Assembly (NCBI RefSeq): GCF_945906775.1
Contig: NZ_CAMDRE010000001.1
Span: 2,728,001-2,792,000 of the forward strand
Origin: Citrobacter sp. Marseille-Q6884
GTDB lineage: Bacteria; Pseudomonadota; Gammaproteobacteria; Enterobacterales; Enterobacteriaceae
DNA length: 64,000 nucleotides
Reading direction: 5' to 3'
Positions within the stretch are counted from its first letter, which is position 1. Every line of letters starts with the position of its first letter. This document shows, piece by piece, positions 39,658 to 48,868 of the stretch. The position numbers were made by a program, and so were the translations under genes. The notes beneath the pieces are model-generated. The model was not told the origin of the DNA. It saw only the letters and a list, made by a program, of their open reading frames with translations, and did not search any database.

Positions 39658-41253
39658 GTGTTAGTTTCCAGCAACGTCACCATGCAGTTCGGCAGTAAGC
39701 CGCTGTTTGAAAATATTTCCGTCAAATTTGGCGGCGGCAACCGTTACGGCCTGATTGGCGCGAACGGTAGCGGTAAATCCACTTTTATGAAAATTCTCGG
39801 CGGCGACCTCGAACCGACGCTGGGTAACGTCTCACTCGATCCGAATGAGCGCATCGGTAAACTGCGTCAGGATCAGTTTGCCTTTGAAGAGTTCACCGTT
39901 CTGGACACCGTGATCATGGGTCACGCTGAACTGTGGGAAGTGAAACAGGAACGTGATCGCATCTACGCGCTGCCGGAAATGAGCGAAGAAGACGGCTATA
40001 AAGTTGCCGATCTCGAAGTGAAATACGGCGAAATGGACGGTTATTCTGCTGAATCCCGCGCAGGCGAACTGCTGCTGGGCGTTGGCATTCCGGTAGAGCA
40101 GCATTACGGCCCGATGAGCGAAGTTGCGCCCGGCTGGAAGTTGCGCGTATTGCTGGCGCAGGCGCTGTTCTCTAACCCGGACATTCTGCTGCTTGACGAA
40201 CCTACGAACAACCTGGATATCGACACTATTCGCTGGCTGGAGCAGACGCTCAACGAGCGCGACAGCACCATGATCATCATTTCGCACGACCGTCACTTCC
40301 TCAACATGGTCTGTACGCACATGGCGGATCTGGATTACGGTGAACTGCGTGTTTACCCGGGTAACTATGATGAGTACATGACGGCGGCCACCCAGGCGCG
40401 CGAACGTCTGCTGGCCGATAACGCGAAGAAGAAAGCGCAGATTGCGGATTTGCAATCCTTCGTCAGCCGCTTTAGCGCAAACGCCTCTAAATCGCGTCAG
40501 GCGACCTCTCGTGCTCGCCAGATCGACAAAATCAAACTGGAAGAAGTTAAAGCGTCCAGCCGCCAGAACCCGTTCATCCGTTTCGAGCAGGACAAGAAAC
40601 TGTTCCGTAACGCGCTGGAAGTGGAAGCCCTTACCAAAGGCTTTGATGAAGGCCCGCTGTTTAAGAACTTCAACCTGCTTCTGGAAGTGGGCGAGAAGAT
40701 TGCCATTCTGGGTGCCAACGGCGTGGGTAAATCGACCATGCTGAAAACGCTGGTGGGCGAAATGCAGCCGGATAACGGTACGGTGAAATGGTCCGAAAAT
40801 GCGCAAGTAGGTTACTACGCGCAGGATCACGAATACGAGTTCGAAAACGATCTGACCGTATTCGAATGGATGAGCCAGTGGAAACAGGAAGGCGACGACG
40901 AGCAGGTTGTTCGTAGCTTCCTCGGGCGTCTGCTGTTCAGCCAGGATGATATTAAAAAGCCTGCGAAGGTACTTTCCGGTGGCGAAAAAGGCCGCATGCT
41001 GTTTGGCAAGTTGATGATGCAGAAGCCGAATATTCTGGTCATGGATGAACCGACCAACCACCTGGATATGGAATCGATCGAGTCGCTGAACATGGCGCTG
41101 GAAATGTACCAGGGCACACTGATCTTCGTTTCTCACGACCGTGAGTTCGTTAGCTCACTGGCAACGCGTGTGATTGAAATTACGCCGGAGCGCGTGATTG
41201 ACTTCACCGGTAACTACGAAGATTACCTGCGCAGTAAAGGCATCGACGGTTAA
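39658..41253 (+). CDS. ybiT: YbiT, ABC-F ATPase
   Basis: The 531-residue soluble protein has two ABC domains and no membrane part, an ABC-F translation factor. The first Walker A is GANGSGKST, the second GANGVGKST; LLLDEPTNNLDID and VMDEPTNHLDME are the Walker B segments, and LSGGEKGRM the second signature. The linker at about 240-300 (ATQARERLLADNAKKKAQI) reaches the ribosome E site in relatives. The start is GTG 39658 with AGGA upstream. Confidence 0.95.
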   Translation: MLVSSNVTMQFGSKPLFENISVKFGGGNRYGLIGANGSGKSTFMKILGGDLEPTLGNVSLDPNERIGKLRQDQFAFEEFTVLDTVIMGHAELWEVKQERDRIYALPEMSEEDGYKVADLEVKYGEMDGYSAESRAGELLLGVGIPVEQHYGPMSEVAPGWKLRVLLAQALFSNPDILLLDEPTNNLDIDTIRWLEQTLNERDSTMIIISHDRHFLNMVCTHMADLDYGELRVYPGNYDEYMTAATQARERLLADNAKKKAQIADLQSFVSRFSANASKSRQATSRARQIDKIKLEEVKASSRQNPFIRFEQDKKLFRNALEVEALTKGFDEGPLFKNFNLLLEVGEKIAILGANGVGKSTMLKTLVGEMQPDNGTVKWSENAQVGYYAQDHEYEFENDLTVFEWMSQWKQEGDDEQVVRSFLGRLLFSQDDIKKPAKVLSGGEKGRMLFGKLMMQKPNILVMDEPTNHLDMESIESLNMALEMYQGTLIFVSHDREFVSSLATRVIEITPERVIDFTGNYEDYLRSKGIDG

Positions 41254-41269
41254 TTTCTCACCGTCTTTC

Positions 41270-41302
41270 ATGCGGCAGATGCGTTTATCGTACCTGCCGC
41301 AT
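41270..41302. repeat. Inverted repeat between ybiT and ybiU
   Basis: ATGCGGCAG and CTGCCGCAT, perfect 9-bp arms with a 15-base loop, in the short gap between convergent ybiT and ybiU. Without a clear U-run it may be a weak bidirectional terminator. Confidence 0.55.
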
Positions 41303-41309
41303 GAGTCAG

Positions 41310-42572
41310 TTATTCCATTCCCAGCGCCCGCTTACCGTGAATGTTGAGGTCGGCAAGCGTAAAGCGTCCTTCCCAGTTTGTTTCATAGTCCTCGCGCGGG
41401 AAGTCGCCCGGCGATGCGCCTTTTTCCAGCGCGGCCTTCACCTTGTGCGCGTAGGCAAGATTTTTCTCGCACATCGGTGCCGCAGGGATGTACATCACGT
41501 TGCCCCAACCCTGTTGATTTTCAACGGGGGCTACGGAATGGATGACATCGCAGTGCCACCAGACCGAGTCTCCAGCTTCGAGTTGTGGAATGCTGGTTAG
41601 TGCCTCAATCAACAGTGGATGCCATTGCTCTGACACCGGCAATACTCTTCCGGGCGCTACGCCGCAGAGTTCATCCTCCGGGACATCATCAAGCAGCGGA
41701 CGTAACAGCACGTACGCCATGGCTTCAGGAATGGGCACAACGTGCAGCAACCCCTGACCAGGCAGCATATCAGAGAGCGCTGTCCAGCCCTGGAATGTCC
41801 GAAACACGGAACATTTGGTGGTGTTGTCCACCGTGTACTCTTCAACTTCCGTACGATGTGCCGCATGCCAGGGATCGTATTTCGCCAGATTGCCATTAAA
41901 GACGTTGGCGAAAACACGCTGATACGCCGGAAGCAGCCAGCGTTCCAGTGCCCCGGAGTCGGTATGCGCTCCGAGACCTTTGGAGGTCGTTCCGGGTGGG
42001 CGGCGGCGGATACGGTCAGGGTAGATGACGCTCACATCCGGGTTAAACCATTGCTTTCCATCACTTTCAAATGTCCACAGGCGATTGAGAAACGACTGCG
42101 CATTCGCCATTTCTTCACTTTGGCGGGCCTGCATTTGCGCCTGTGACCAGTAGATGGGGTAAATCTCGGGACGTGAAGCGCTGAGCGTTCCGAAGAAATT
42201 ATCGCCGGGGCCTTTGTAGACCTCGTCAAAGCGGTTGCGGTCCAGATAGTCCAGCATCGACTGATCCCAGCCTAGCGCCTGCTCGCGGGGGAAATGGCCT
42301 TTTATCACCGCGCAACCGCGACGTTTAATCTGTTCGCGCTGCTCTGCAGTAACATTGCCAGCTTTGATATCGGCATAAGACAGTACCGGCCAGACGGCAT
42401 CGCCCTGTGCTTTGAGTGCGTTGATTTCAGCCACTCGCGTGGCAATGTCATCGCTTAGCTGATTAAAGATCTGCTGGACGTCGCCAAGCTGCGCCCGCAG
42501 CGCGTGCTTCATCTGACGGATAGCTGCTTTGTGATCGGCAGGCAATGTGTCGCTGGTAAAAGTAAAAGCCAT
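41310..42572 (-). CDS. ybiU: YbiU, DUF1479 putative 2-oxoglutarate/iron oxygenase
   Basis: The 420-residue protein is nearly identical to E. coli YbiU except at the ends. It has a cupin-type oxygenase core: GAHTDSGALERW (HxD iron ligands) and VWWHCDVIHSVAP (distal His). Its reaction is unknown. I start at the ATG ending at 42572 with GAGGTGG upstream. A TTTCGAATGAAA element lies 16-31 bases before the start. Confidence 0.92.
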   Translation of the reverse strand: MAFTFTSDTLPADHKAAIRQMKHALRAQLGDVQQIFNQLSDDIATRVAEINALKAQGDAVWPVLSYADIKAGNVTAEQREQIKRRGCAVIKGHFPREQALGWDQSMLDYLDRNRFDEVYKGPGDNFFGTLSASRPEIYPIYWSQAQMQARQSEEMANAQSFLNRLWTFESDGKQWFNPDVSVIYPDRIRRRPPGTTSKGLGAHTDSGALERWLLPAYQRVFANVFNGNLAKYDPWHAAHRTEVEEYTVDNTTKCSVFRTFQGWTALSDMLPGQGLLHVVPIPEAMAYVLLRPLLDDVPEDELCGVAPGRVLPVSEQWHPLLIEALTSIPQLEAGDSVWWHCDVIHSVAPVENQQGWGNVMYIPAAPMCEKNLAYAHKVKAALEKGASPGDFPREDYETNWEGRFTLADLNIHGKRALGME

Positions 42573-42587
42573 AACCACCTCGCATTA

Positions 42588-42603
42588 ACTTTCATTCGAA
42601 ACT
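42588..42603. promoter_or_regulatory. Candidate shared operator, copy 1 (ybiU)
   Basis: Minus strand TTTCGAATGAAAGT; the 12-mer TTTCGAATGAAA also occurs at 43755 and 47310. It looks like the TTTC/GAAA operators of DeoR-type sugar regulators. No such regulator is coded in the window. Confidence 0.6.
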
Positions 42604-42693
42604 AAATTGATTTACATGTGACAATATAAGTTATAAATAAGTTAATGCAAGTTTAATAATTTGATGTGATGCACAGGATGTAAAAAAGAAGGG

Positions 42694-42717
42694 AAAACCG
42701 GAGCGAAAGGCTCCGGT
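42694..42717 (-). terminator. Terminator of ybiV
   Basis: Minus strand ACCGGAGC-CTTTC-GCTCCGGT followed by TTTTC, directly after the ybiV stop. Confidence 0.88.
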
Positions 42718-42724
42718 AGACAGG

Positions 42725-43540
42725 TCAGCTGTTAAAAGGGGATGTGTTATCCAGTACGGCCTGAATCACGTTCAGCGCACCCTGATGGTTATTGTCGTCG
42801 GTTTGGTAACGGGCAATCGATTTGATGCTCTCGGCTGCATTTGCCATCGCGAAAGCGTAGTGCGCCATTTTCAACATCTCCGCATCGTTACCGCTGTCGC
42901 CAATGGCGACGACGTTTTGCGGGGACAGATTCCACCGTTTCAGCAGGCGGCTGATACCGTTCGCTTTATGCAAGCCCGGGATTATCAGATCAATAAAGCC
43001 AAAGCCGCTGGTGACGGGCTTCATAATGCCGTCCAGAGCGGTATGCAGATGGTCAATCACCAACGGGATTTGCTGATCGGGCAGGTTCAGTGAAAACTTG
43101 AACAGCACATCATCAATATCCTGATAATCCTTTACCGACTTCAGGCGATGATAGTGTTTCGACATCAGCGTGACAAAAGCCTCAGGCGCATTTTCACTGA
43201 TATAAGCACTTTGCAGGCCGCAGGCCACAAAATTAAGCTGTTTGTCTTTTAGCAGTTCACCAATGACGATACGCGACTCGTGCCGGGTCAGCTCACCGTG
43301 AAAAAGCTGTTTACCATGCTCAAATACCAGCGCACCGTTTTCAGCGACAAAAGAGATCTCGTCTTTAAGTTCCGGGAAAAAGGAGATGAGCTGGTAATAC
43401 TGATTGCCGCTGGCCACGACAAATTCGATATCTCGTTTTTTGAGTTCCTGGTACTGCGCCATAAATCGTGCGTGGTTGTATTTCTTGGCGTCATCAAGAA
43501 AAGTTCCGTCCATATCGGTGACGATAACTTTGATGGTCAT
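42725..43540 (-). CDS. ybiV: YbiV, HAD-family sugar phosphatase
   Basis: The 271-residue Cof-type IIB HAD phosphatase has motif I DMDGTFLDD (nucleophile Asp9) and motif IV GDSGNDAEML. E. coli YbiV removes phosphate from various sugar phosphates and prefers small sugar phosphates. A C2 cap domain lies between the motifs. A possible shared operator lies about 215 bases upstream. It may detoxify or recycle intermediates of the neighbouring ybiYW-fsaA pathway (inference). Confidence 0.94.
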   Translation of the reverse strand: MTIKVIVTDMDGTFLDDAKKYNHARFMAQYQELKKRDIEFVVASGNQYYQLISFFPELKDEISFVAENGALVFEHGKQLFHGELTRHESRIVIGELLKDKQLNFVACGLQSAYISENAPEAFVTLMSKHYHRLKSVKDYQDIDDVLFKFSLNLPDQQIPLVIDHLHTALDGIMKPVTSGFGFIDLIIPGLHKANGISRLLKRWNLSPQNVVAIGDSGNDAEMLKMAHYAFAMANAAESIKSIARYQTDDNNHQGALNVIQAVLDNTSPFNS

Positions 43541-43754
43541 ATATGCTCCTGGAATAGGGCCAGCATTATTAAGCTATTTTACTTGCCATTTTGAACCAGG
43601 GCAGTGCTCACAATCCTCACGTACTACGTGTACGCTCCGGTTGTTGCGCGCTGTCCGTGTCCAAACTGGCTGCGACAATGACGCTTAATAAGTCTGGCTC
43701 ATAACTGCAACCAGAAACATTCTAATAACAATGTGACATGAAGCACAAATTTAA
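43541..43754. other. ybiV upstream gap
   Basis: This is the front of a 394-base gene-free gap. It includes a palindromic stretch around 43618-43634 (CACGTACTACGTGTAC) that looks like a dispersed intergenic element, though I cannot assign it to a family. The rest of the gap holds the operator copy at 43755 and an ERIC element. Confidence 0.4.
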
Positions 43755-43768
43755 TTTCGAATGAAAGT
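43755..43768. promoter_or_regulatory. Candidate shared operator, copy 2 (ybiV-ybiW gap)
   Basis: TTTCGAATGAAAGT, identical over 14 bases to copy 1 in opposite orientation. It lies upstream of ybiV, right before the ERIC element. Confidence 0.55.
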
Positions 43769-43894
43769 TTCCCCGTCGTCTTTCACGCCACAGGGGCGTT
43801 GGCTGTGGCGGTTCGCCCCAGTCACTTACTTATGTAAGCTCCTGGGGACTTACCGCCTTGCCGCCTTCCTGCAACGTGAAATCCATTGGGGAAG
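43769..43894. repeat. ERIC element
   Basis: The core CCAGTCACTTACTTATGTAAGCTCCTGGGGA matches the enterobacterial repetitive intergenic consensus (positions 43823-43852 approximately), and the right part CTTGCCGCCTTCCTGCAAC fits the consensus end. Total length about 126 bases equals a full ERIC copy. It lies between ybiV and the ybiW 3' end and can fold into a long hairpin. Confidence 0.88.
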
Positions 43895-43934
43895 GGTTCA
43901 AGGCGGAGTCAACACAGCCGTTATCCGAAGGTTG

Positions 43935-46367
43935 TTACAGCATATGCTCCGTACGGGCAATAATATCGTCCTGCGCATCCGGGGAGAGGGCGGTAAAGAA
44001 GGCGGAGTAGCCTGCGACGCGCACCACCAGGTCACGATACTGATCCGGGTGTTTTTTCGCTTCCAGCAGCGTTTCACGAGAAACAATGTTGTACTGAATA
44101 TGCCAGCCTTTGTGCTCTTCAAAGAAGGTACGCAGCAGGATCATCAGCTTTTGCTTATCAGACTCATTCTCCAGCGTTGCCGGGTTCAGTTTCTGATTGA
44201 GCAGTACGCCGCCGAGAATCGAACCGGTAGGCAATTTGCCAACCGAGCCAATCACCGCCGTTGGACCGAGATGATCGGTACCGGAGGCTGGACTTGCGCC
44301 TTCTGCCAGCGGTGTATGGGCTTTACGACCATCTGGTGTCGCCATGGTTGCCGCGCCAAACGGCACGTTTGCGGAGATAGATGAGGTGCCGGCATAGTAA
44401 TTGCCGCCAACCGGACCACGACCGTAACGAGGGTTATGGTACTGTTTCAGCTCGTCGATATAGGTCTGGTAAGCGCGGGCCAGCAGCGTATCGACGCTGT
44501 CATCATCGTTACCGTACTTCGGCGCGCCGTTGATCAGACGCTGGCGCAACTGCTCGTGGGTCAGACCGTCAAAATCATCTGCCAGTGCGGCCGCCAGCTG
44601 CTGCTGACCGATAACCCCCTGATCAAAGACCAGTTTCTTCACCGCCGCCAGGCTGTTGCCGAGGTTTGCAATGCCGACCTGCAAACCGGAAACCCAGTCA
44701 TATTTGGCGCCGCCTTGCTTAATGCTTTTAGCGCGTTCGATGCAGTCATCGACCAGGGCTGAGCACAGGATATCGTGCACGTTTTCTTCCAGCATGGTAT
44801 CCACGACGTACTCAATCTCAATGGATTTGCGCGTGTAATAGCGGATCTGCGTATCCCAGGCCTCCATCACTTCGTCGAAATGATGGAAATTACCGGCCGA
44901 GAGCGCTTTTTCTTGCGGCAGGAACACTTTTCCGCTGGTGGCATCGCGGCCACCCTCCAGCGCAGCCAGCATCACGCGGGCAAAGTTAATAAAGCTCATG
45001 CCCGTACAGCGGTAGCCCCATTTGCCGCCAACCGCGGTTTCGATGCAGCCAATTGCCGCATAGTCGTACGCATCTTGCGGCTCGATACCGAGTTTAATGA
45101 ATTCCGGGATGACGATTTCATCGTTGTTAAATGCCGGCATCCCAAAGCCGCAGCGAATCACCTGCACGCAGGCATCAAGGAAATCGTTACTCATCCCCGC
45201 GTGATAACGCACGCTAAGGTTCGGCTGGGTAGAGCGCAGGCGACCACAGGATTCGAGAATCGCGTAGGAGAGCGGGTTGACTGCATCCACCGGCTGACCA
45301 TTAAGCAGATTCTGACCGCCAATGGTGACGTTCTGGTATAACGGACTGCCCGCAGAAGCCTTCGAGTGGGAACCGGAGCGGATTTTGTTCACTTCCAGCA
45401 GCTTCAGCCAGCAGCTGTGCAGTAATTCAATCGCATGTTCACGATCCAGCGACTGGTTTAGCTCCACGTCACGGCGATAGAACGGATACAGATACTGGTC
45501 CATGCGGCCAAACGATACCGAGTGACCGTTAGATTCGATCTGCAGGATCAACTGGATGAAGTAGCACAATTGCAGCGCCTGCCAGAGGGTTTGCGGCGGC
45601 TGATGCGCGATAACATCGCAGTTTTCCGCCATAGCCAGCAGTTCATCGCGACGGCTTTCGCGGGTTTCGGTTTCTGCCATTTTGCGCGCCAGATCGGCAA
45701 AACGCTCGATATGCAGGCTGACCGCGTCGAGTACGATATCAATCGCTTTCAGAAACTGATCGCCGTGCAGGTCTTCCAGACAGGTGAGATTAATGCGGGA
45801 ACGGCGTTCATCAACTTTGTGACGCAGCCCGTCGAGACCTTTTTCCAGTACCAGCGGGAAGTTCACTGCCAGGTGCGCATCGCCGGACGTCATATTGCCT
45901 TCGGCTTTGATAATGCCGGTTTCCAGCAGACCTTTTTGCTCGTCGGTAAACATCCCATAGCAGCGATCCTGTACGGTTTGACCACGCCACCACGGGCAAA
46001 TCTCATGCAGGACACGCTTGTTTTCCTCACTGACCGCAAATCCTGCGCCAGGACGATCGGCCAGGTCATCGATCTCTTTTTCGATCCACGACACGGTGTA
46101 TTCCGGGAAGATCGGCGCGGCGCGGACTTCACTTGCCTGGTTGCCGATAATCAGTTCGTCATGCTTGATCCAGATAGTGCGTTCCGCCAGATGATGAGCC
46201 AGCGCCAGTGCGCGGCGTACCGGGATAGGCTTATCCAGATTTTGTTGATACATCTCGGTATAGTGCTGGGCGCGTTCGGTACAAACCGGGGGTTTCACAA
46301 TATGGATCAGCGCTGTTTTGTGCGCTTTAATACGGTCGCTGAGCGTATCCAGTTTCAGTGTGGTCAT
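43935..46367 (-). CDS. ybiW: YbiW, glycyl-radical enzyme
   Basis: The 810-residue protein equals E. coli YbiW (PflF) in length. The active-site Cys is in IGCIETAVGG (about residue 450) and the radical Gly near the C-terminus in VRVAGYSAFF. GCIET rather than the CC of pyruvate formate-lyase puts it with dehydratase or lyase types. As I recall, recent work assigns the E. coli enzyme to ring opening of 1,5-anhydroglucitol-6-phosphate, with FsaA cleaving the product; I treat this as likely but unverified. It follows ybiY by 5 bases. Confidence 0.94.
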   Translation of the reverse strand: MTTLKLDTLSDRIKAHKTALIHIVKPPVCTERAQHYTEMYQQNLDKPIPVRRALALAHHLAERTIWIKHDELIIGNQASEVRAAPIFPEYTVSWIEKEIDDLADRPGAGFAVSEENKRVLHEICPWWRGQTVQDRCYGMFTDEQKGLLETGIIKAEGNMTSGDAHLAVNFPLVLEKGLDGLRHKVDERRSRINLTCLEDLHGDQFLKAIDIVLDAVSLHIERFADLARKMAETETRESRRDELLAMAENCDVIAHQPPQTLWQALQLCYFIQLILQIESNGHSVSFGRMDQYLYPFYRRDVELNQSLDREHAIELLHSCWLKLLEVNKIRSGSHSKASAGSPLYQNVTIGGQNLLNGQPVDAVNPLSYAILESCGRLRSTQPNLSVRYHAGMSNDFLDACVQVIRCGFGMPAFNNDEIVIPEFIKLGIEPQDAYDYAAIGCIETAVGGKWGYRCTGMSFINFARVMLAALEGGRDATSGKVFLPQEKALSAGNFHHFDEVMEAWDTQIRYYTRKSIEIEYVVDTMLEENVHDILCSALVDDCIERAKSIKQGGAKYDWVSGLQVGIANLGNSLAAVKKLVFDQGVIGQQQLAAALADDFDGLTHEQLRQRLINGAPKYGNDDDSVDTLLARAYQTYIDELKQYHNPRYGRGPVGGNYYAGTSSISANVPFGAATMATPDGRKAHTPLAEGASPASGTDHLGPTAVIGSVGKLPTGSILGGVLLNQKLNPATLENESDKQKLMILLRTFFEEHKGWHIQYNIVSRETLLEAKKHPDQYRDLVVRVAGYSAFFTALSPDAQDDIIARTEHML

Positions 46368-46372
46368 GGCGG

Positions 46373-47272
46373 TTATCCTCGTAGGGTCGCGGTTAAACCT
46401 TTTTGGCTGGCATACTGACTGGCAAATTCAAGCAGCGCAGGCGCATCCAGCGGTTTATCCGGGGCGTTGTAGGGTTGACTGAGTAAGTGGTATTTGTTGA
46501 TGCCCAGGGTGTGGTAGGGCAAAAAATGAATTTCACCGACGTGAAGTTCGTCGGCAGCAAAATCGGTAATGGCTTTGATCGCTTCTTCGTCTGCGTTGAA
46601 ACCCTGAATCAGCGGTACACGGATAATTATTTTTTTACCGGCAGCGGCAAGTTTTTTCAGATTATCCAGTACGCGTGCGGCGTTACCCTCGGTCCACTGT
46701 TTAAACGGCGCGTCGGCCACATGTTTTAAATCGGCAAGAAACAGATCGACGTTGGGCAATGAAGGTTCAATATACTTCCACGGAACATGCAAACAGGTTT
46801 CGACGGCGGTATGAATGCCTGCGTCGTGGCTGGCTTTGAATATTCCGGCAGCCAGTTCCGGCTGCATAAACGGTTCACCGCCGGAAAGCGTGATGCCACC
46901 GCCGCTGCGATCATAGAAGGGTTTATCACGCAGTACGGTCTCCATGATGTCCTCTACGCTTTTGACTTCGCCACAGACGGTTAATGCCTGGGTTGGGCAG
47001 CAGTGAGTCAGCGCGGTGAACGTGTCATCGGTGAGTTTTTCGCGGTGGATTAACAGGCCGTTCAGCGCGCGTTCTATCACCTCCGGGGCGGCCTGAGCGC
47101 ACAGGTTACAGCCGTCCAGACACAGGCGTGCGTCGTAGAGCAGATCCTGTGTGCGGGCGCGGCTCTCCGGGTTCTGGCACCAGCGACAGCCCAGGGAGCA
47201 TCCTTTAAGGAACACTACGGTACGGATACCGGGACCATCGTGGGTGGAATAGCGCTGAATATTGAAAATCAT
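46373..47272 (-). CDS. ybiY: YbiY, glycyl-radical enzyme activase
   Basis: The 299-residue radical-SAM enzyme inserts the glycyl radical into YbiW. The cluster motif is C-x3-C-x2-C in LKGCSLGCRWCQNPES. Extra cysteines (CLDGCNLC, then CCPTQALTVC) form the ferredoxin-like insert of this activase group. GGEPFMQPE is the SAM-binding GGE motif. It opens the ybiYW operon, divergent from fsaA; a candidate operator lies 38-49 bases upstream. Confidence 0.95.
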   Translation of the reverse strand: MIFNIQRYSTHDGPGIRTVVFLKGCSLGCRWCQNPESRARTQDLLYDARLCLDGCNLCAQAAPEVIERALNGLLIHREKLTDDTFTALTHCCPTQALTVCGEVKSVEDIMETVLRDKPFYDRSGGGITLSGGEPFMQPELAAGIFKASHDAGIHTAVETCLHVPWKYIEPSLPNVDLFLADLKHVADAPFKQWTEGNAARVLDNLKKLAAAGKKIIIRVPLIQGFNADEEAIKAITDFAADELHVGEIHFLPYHTLGINKYHLLSQPYNAPDKPLDAPALLEFASQYASQKGLTATLRG

Positions 47273-47309
47273 AAGCGGCCTCGTTTCTTTCGTATAAAGA
47301 TTAAATTAC

Positions 47310-47321
47310 TTTCGAATGAAA
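47310..47321. promoter_or_regulatory. Candidate shared operator, copy 3 (ybiY-fsaA gap)
   Basis: TTTCGAATGAAA lies between the divergent ybiYW and fsaA genes; a further TTTCTTTCG half site is at 47284-47292. It could control both directions. Confidence 0.6.
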
Positions 47322-47403
47322 CTTATATTGACGTGCGTCAACTAACAGCGCGGTTTCGTCGTGCTATTTTTGCTTCATGCAATTATCCGTTTGAGGAAAG
47401 GTT

Positions 47404-48066
47404 ATGGAACTCTATTTAGATACGTCTGACGTTGATGCAGTAAAAGCTCTGGCGCGTGTTTTTCCATTAGCCGGGGTGACCACTAACCCGAGCATCGTGG
47501 CGGCAGGTAAAAAGAGTCTGGAAGTGTTACTACCGCAATTGCAGGAGGCAATGGGGGGACGGGGTCGTCTGTTTGCTCAGGTGATGGCGACCACGGCTGA
47601 AGGAATGGTCAGCGATGCGCGTAAACTGCGGGCAATCATTCCTGATATTGTGGTGAAAGTGCCGGTCACAACAGAAGGTCTGGCGGCGATCAAGTTACTG
47701 AAGGAAGAAGGGATCCCTACGCTGGGTACGGCAGTATACAGTGCGACACAGGGGCTGTTAGCCGCACTGGCGGGGGCAGAGTACATCGCGCCTTATGTGA
47801 ACCGTGTAGATGCTCAGGGAGGGGATGGGATTCAGACGGTGATCGATCTGCAAAGCTTGCTGAAAATGCACGCCCCGCATGCCAAAGTGCTGGCAGCCAG
47901 TTTTAAAACACCCCGCCAGGCGCTGGATTGCCTGCTGGCAGGCTCTGAAGCCATCACGCTGCCGCTGGACGTTGCTCAACAGATGATGACCTCCCCGGCC
48001 GTTGATGCTGCCGTGGCGAAGTTTGAACACGACTGGCAAGGCGCGTTCGGACGCACTTCTCTTTAA
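47404..48066 (+). CDS. fsaA: FsaA, fructose-6-phosphate aldolase
   Basis: The 220-residue class I aldolase of the transaldolase fold cleaves or forms fructose-6-phosphate and analogues such as 1-deoxy sugars using dihydroxyacetone or hydroxyacetone. Schiff-base Lys85 is in DIVVKVPVTTEG. GAGGAAAGG precedes the ATG. It is divergent from ybiYW, and a shared pathway with these genes is plausible. Confidence 0.96.
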   Translation: MELYLDTSDVDAVKALARVFPLAGVTTNPSIVAAGKKSLEVLLPQLQEAMGGRGRLFAQVMATTAEGMVSDARKLRAIIPDIVVKVPVTTEGLAAIKLLKEEGIPTLGTAVYSATQGLLAALAGAEYIAPYVNRVDAQGGDGIQTVIDLQSLLKMHAPHAKVLAASFKTPRQALDCLLAGSEAITLPLDVAQQMMTSPAVDAAVAKFEHDWQGAFGRTSL

Positions 48067-48073
48067 GCAGAAC

Positions 48074-48097
48074 GTGCCGGGGTTACCCGGCACTTTT
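48074..48097 (+). terminator. Terminator of fsaA
   Basis: GTGCCGGG and CCCGGCAC form an 8-bp stem with a 4-base loop followed by TTTT. Confidence 0.92.
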
Positions 48098-48118
48098 GCG
48101 TATCACCGGGGCGGCAGA

Positions 48119-48868
48119 TTACTGTCCACACACCTCACAGCCCGGGTTGCGCATGAGCTTCATTTCCCGGAACTGACAGGTCATCGCATCGTACATGACG
48201 ATTTTACCTGTCGCTGGCTTACCGTAGTTTGTCAGCAATTTAATCGCTTCCATTGCCTGCAGAGAACCGATCACGCCAATCAGCGGAGACATGACGCCGG
48301 CTTCCACACAGGTTAAGGCGTTTTCCCCGAACAGGCGGCTCAGGCAGCGATAACAGGCTTCCCCGTCCTGATACGTAAAGACGGTGATTTGCCCTTCCAT
48401 GCGGATGGCTGCGCCGGACACCAGTGGAACCTGAGTGGCAAAACAGGCGGCATTCAACTGATTGCGCACCGCGACGTTATCGGTACAGTCCAGCACCAGG
48501 TCATGCTCAGCAATCAGCGCATGAATGGCGGCGTCATCCAGCAGAGCATTGATCGGTGTAATGGCGATATGCGGGTTAATCCGCGCCAGTGCATCGCGGG
48601 CTGATTCTACCTTCGGTAGCCCAACGGTCGCGTCGCTGTGCAGCGTCTGGCGCTGAAGGTTAGATACGGACACCGTATCAAAGTCGAGCAGCGTTAACTG
48701 CCCGACGCCAGCTCCTGCCAGATACTGGGTGGCGGCACAGCCTAACCCTCCCAGGCCAACGACCAGTACTCGTGCTTCTTTTAGCGCTTCCTGACCGTCA
48801 AAATCGAAGCCGCGCAGGATGATTTGCCGGTTATAGCGCAGCATTTCCTGGTCGCTGAGTTCCGCCAT
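48119..48868 (-). CDS. moeB: MoeB, molybdopterin synthase adenylyltransferase
   Basis: The 249-residue E1-like enzyme adenylates the C-terminus of MoaD so that sulfur can be added for molybdopterin synthesis. The nucleotide-binding loop is VVGLGGLGCAATQYLAGAGVG; zinc cysteines are in CYRCLSRLF and CEVCGQ at the end. Start overlaps the moeA stop by one base, so moeA-moeB form one operon. Confidence 0.96.
   Translation of the reverse strand: MAELSDQEMLRYNRQIILRGFDFDGQEALKEARVLVVGLGGLGCAATQYLAGAGVGQLTLLDFDTVSVSNLQRQTLHSDATVGLPKVESARDALARINPHIAITPINALLDDAAIHALIAEHDLVLDCTDNVAVRNQLNAACFATQVPLVSGAAIRMEGQITVFTYQDGEACYRCLSRLFGENALTCVEAGVMSPLIGVIGSLQAMEAIKLLTNYGKPATGKIVMYDAMTCQFREMKLMRNPGCEVCGQ

Noticed and set aside
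39832..41136. 434-codon open frame on the minus strand opposite ybiT
   Set aside because: It is the antisense shadow of a highly conserved ABC-F gene; the composition is His/Phe/Arg-rich and it has no ribosome-binding site or family likeness.
43600..43690. Possible known dispersed repeat around CACGTACTACGTGTAC
   Set aside because: It looks like a repeated intergenic sequence, but there is only one copy in the window and I cannot name its family.
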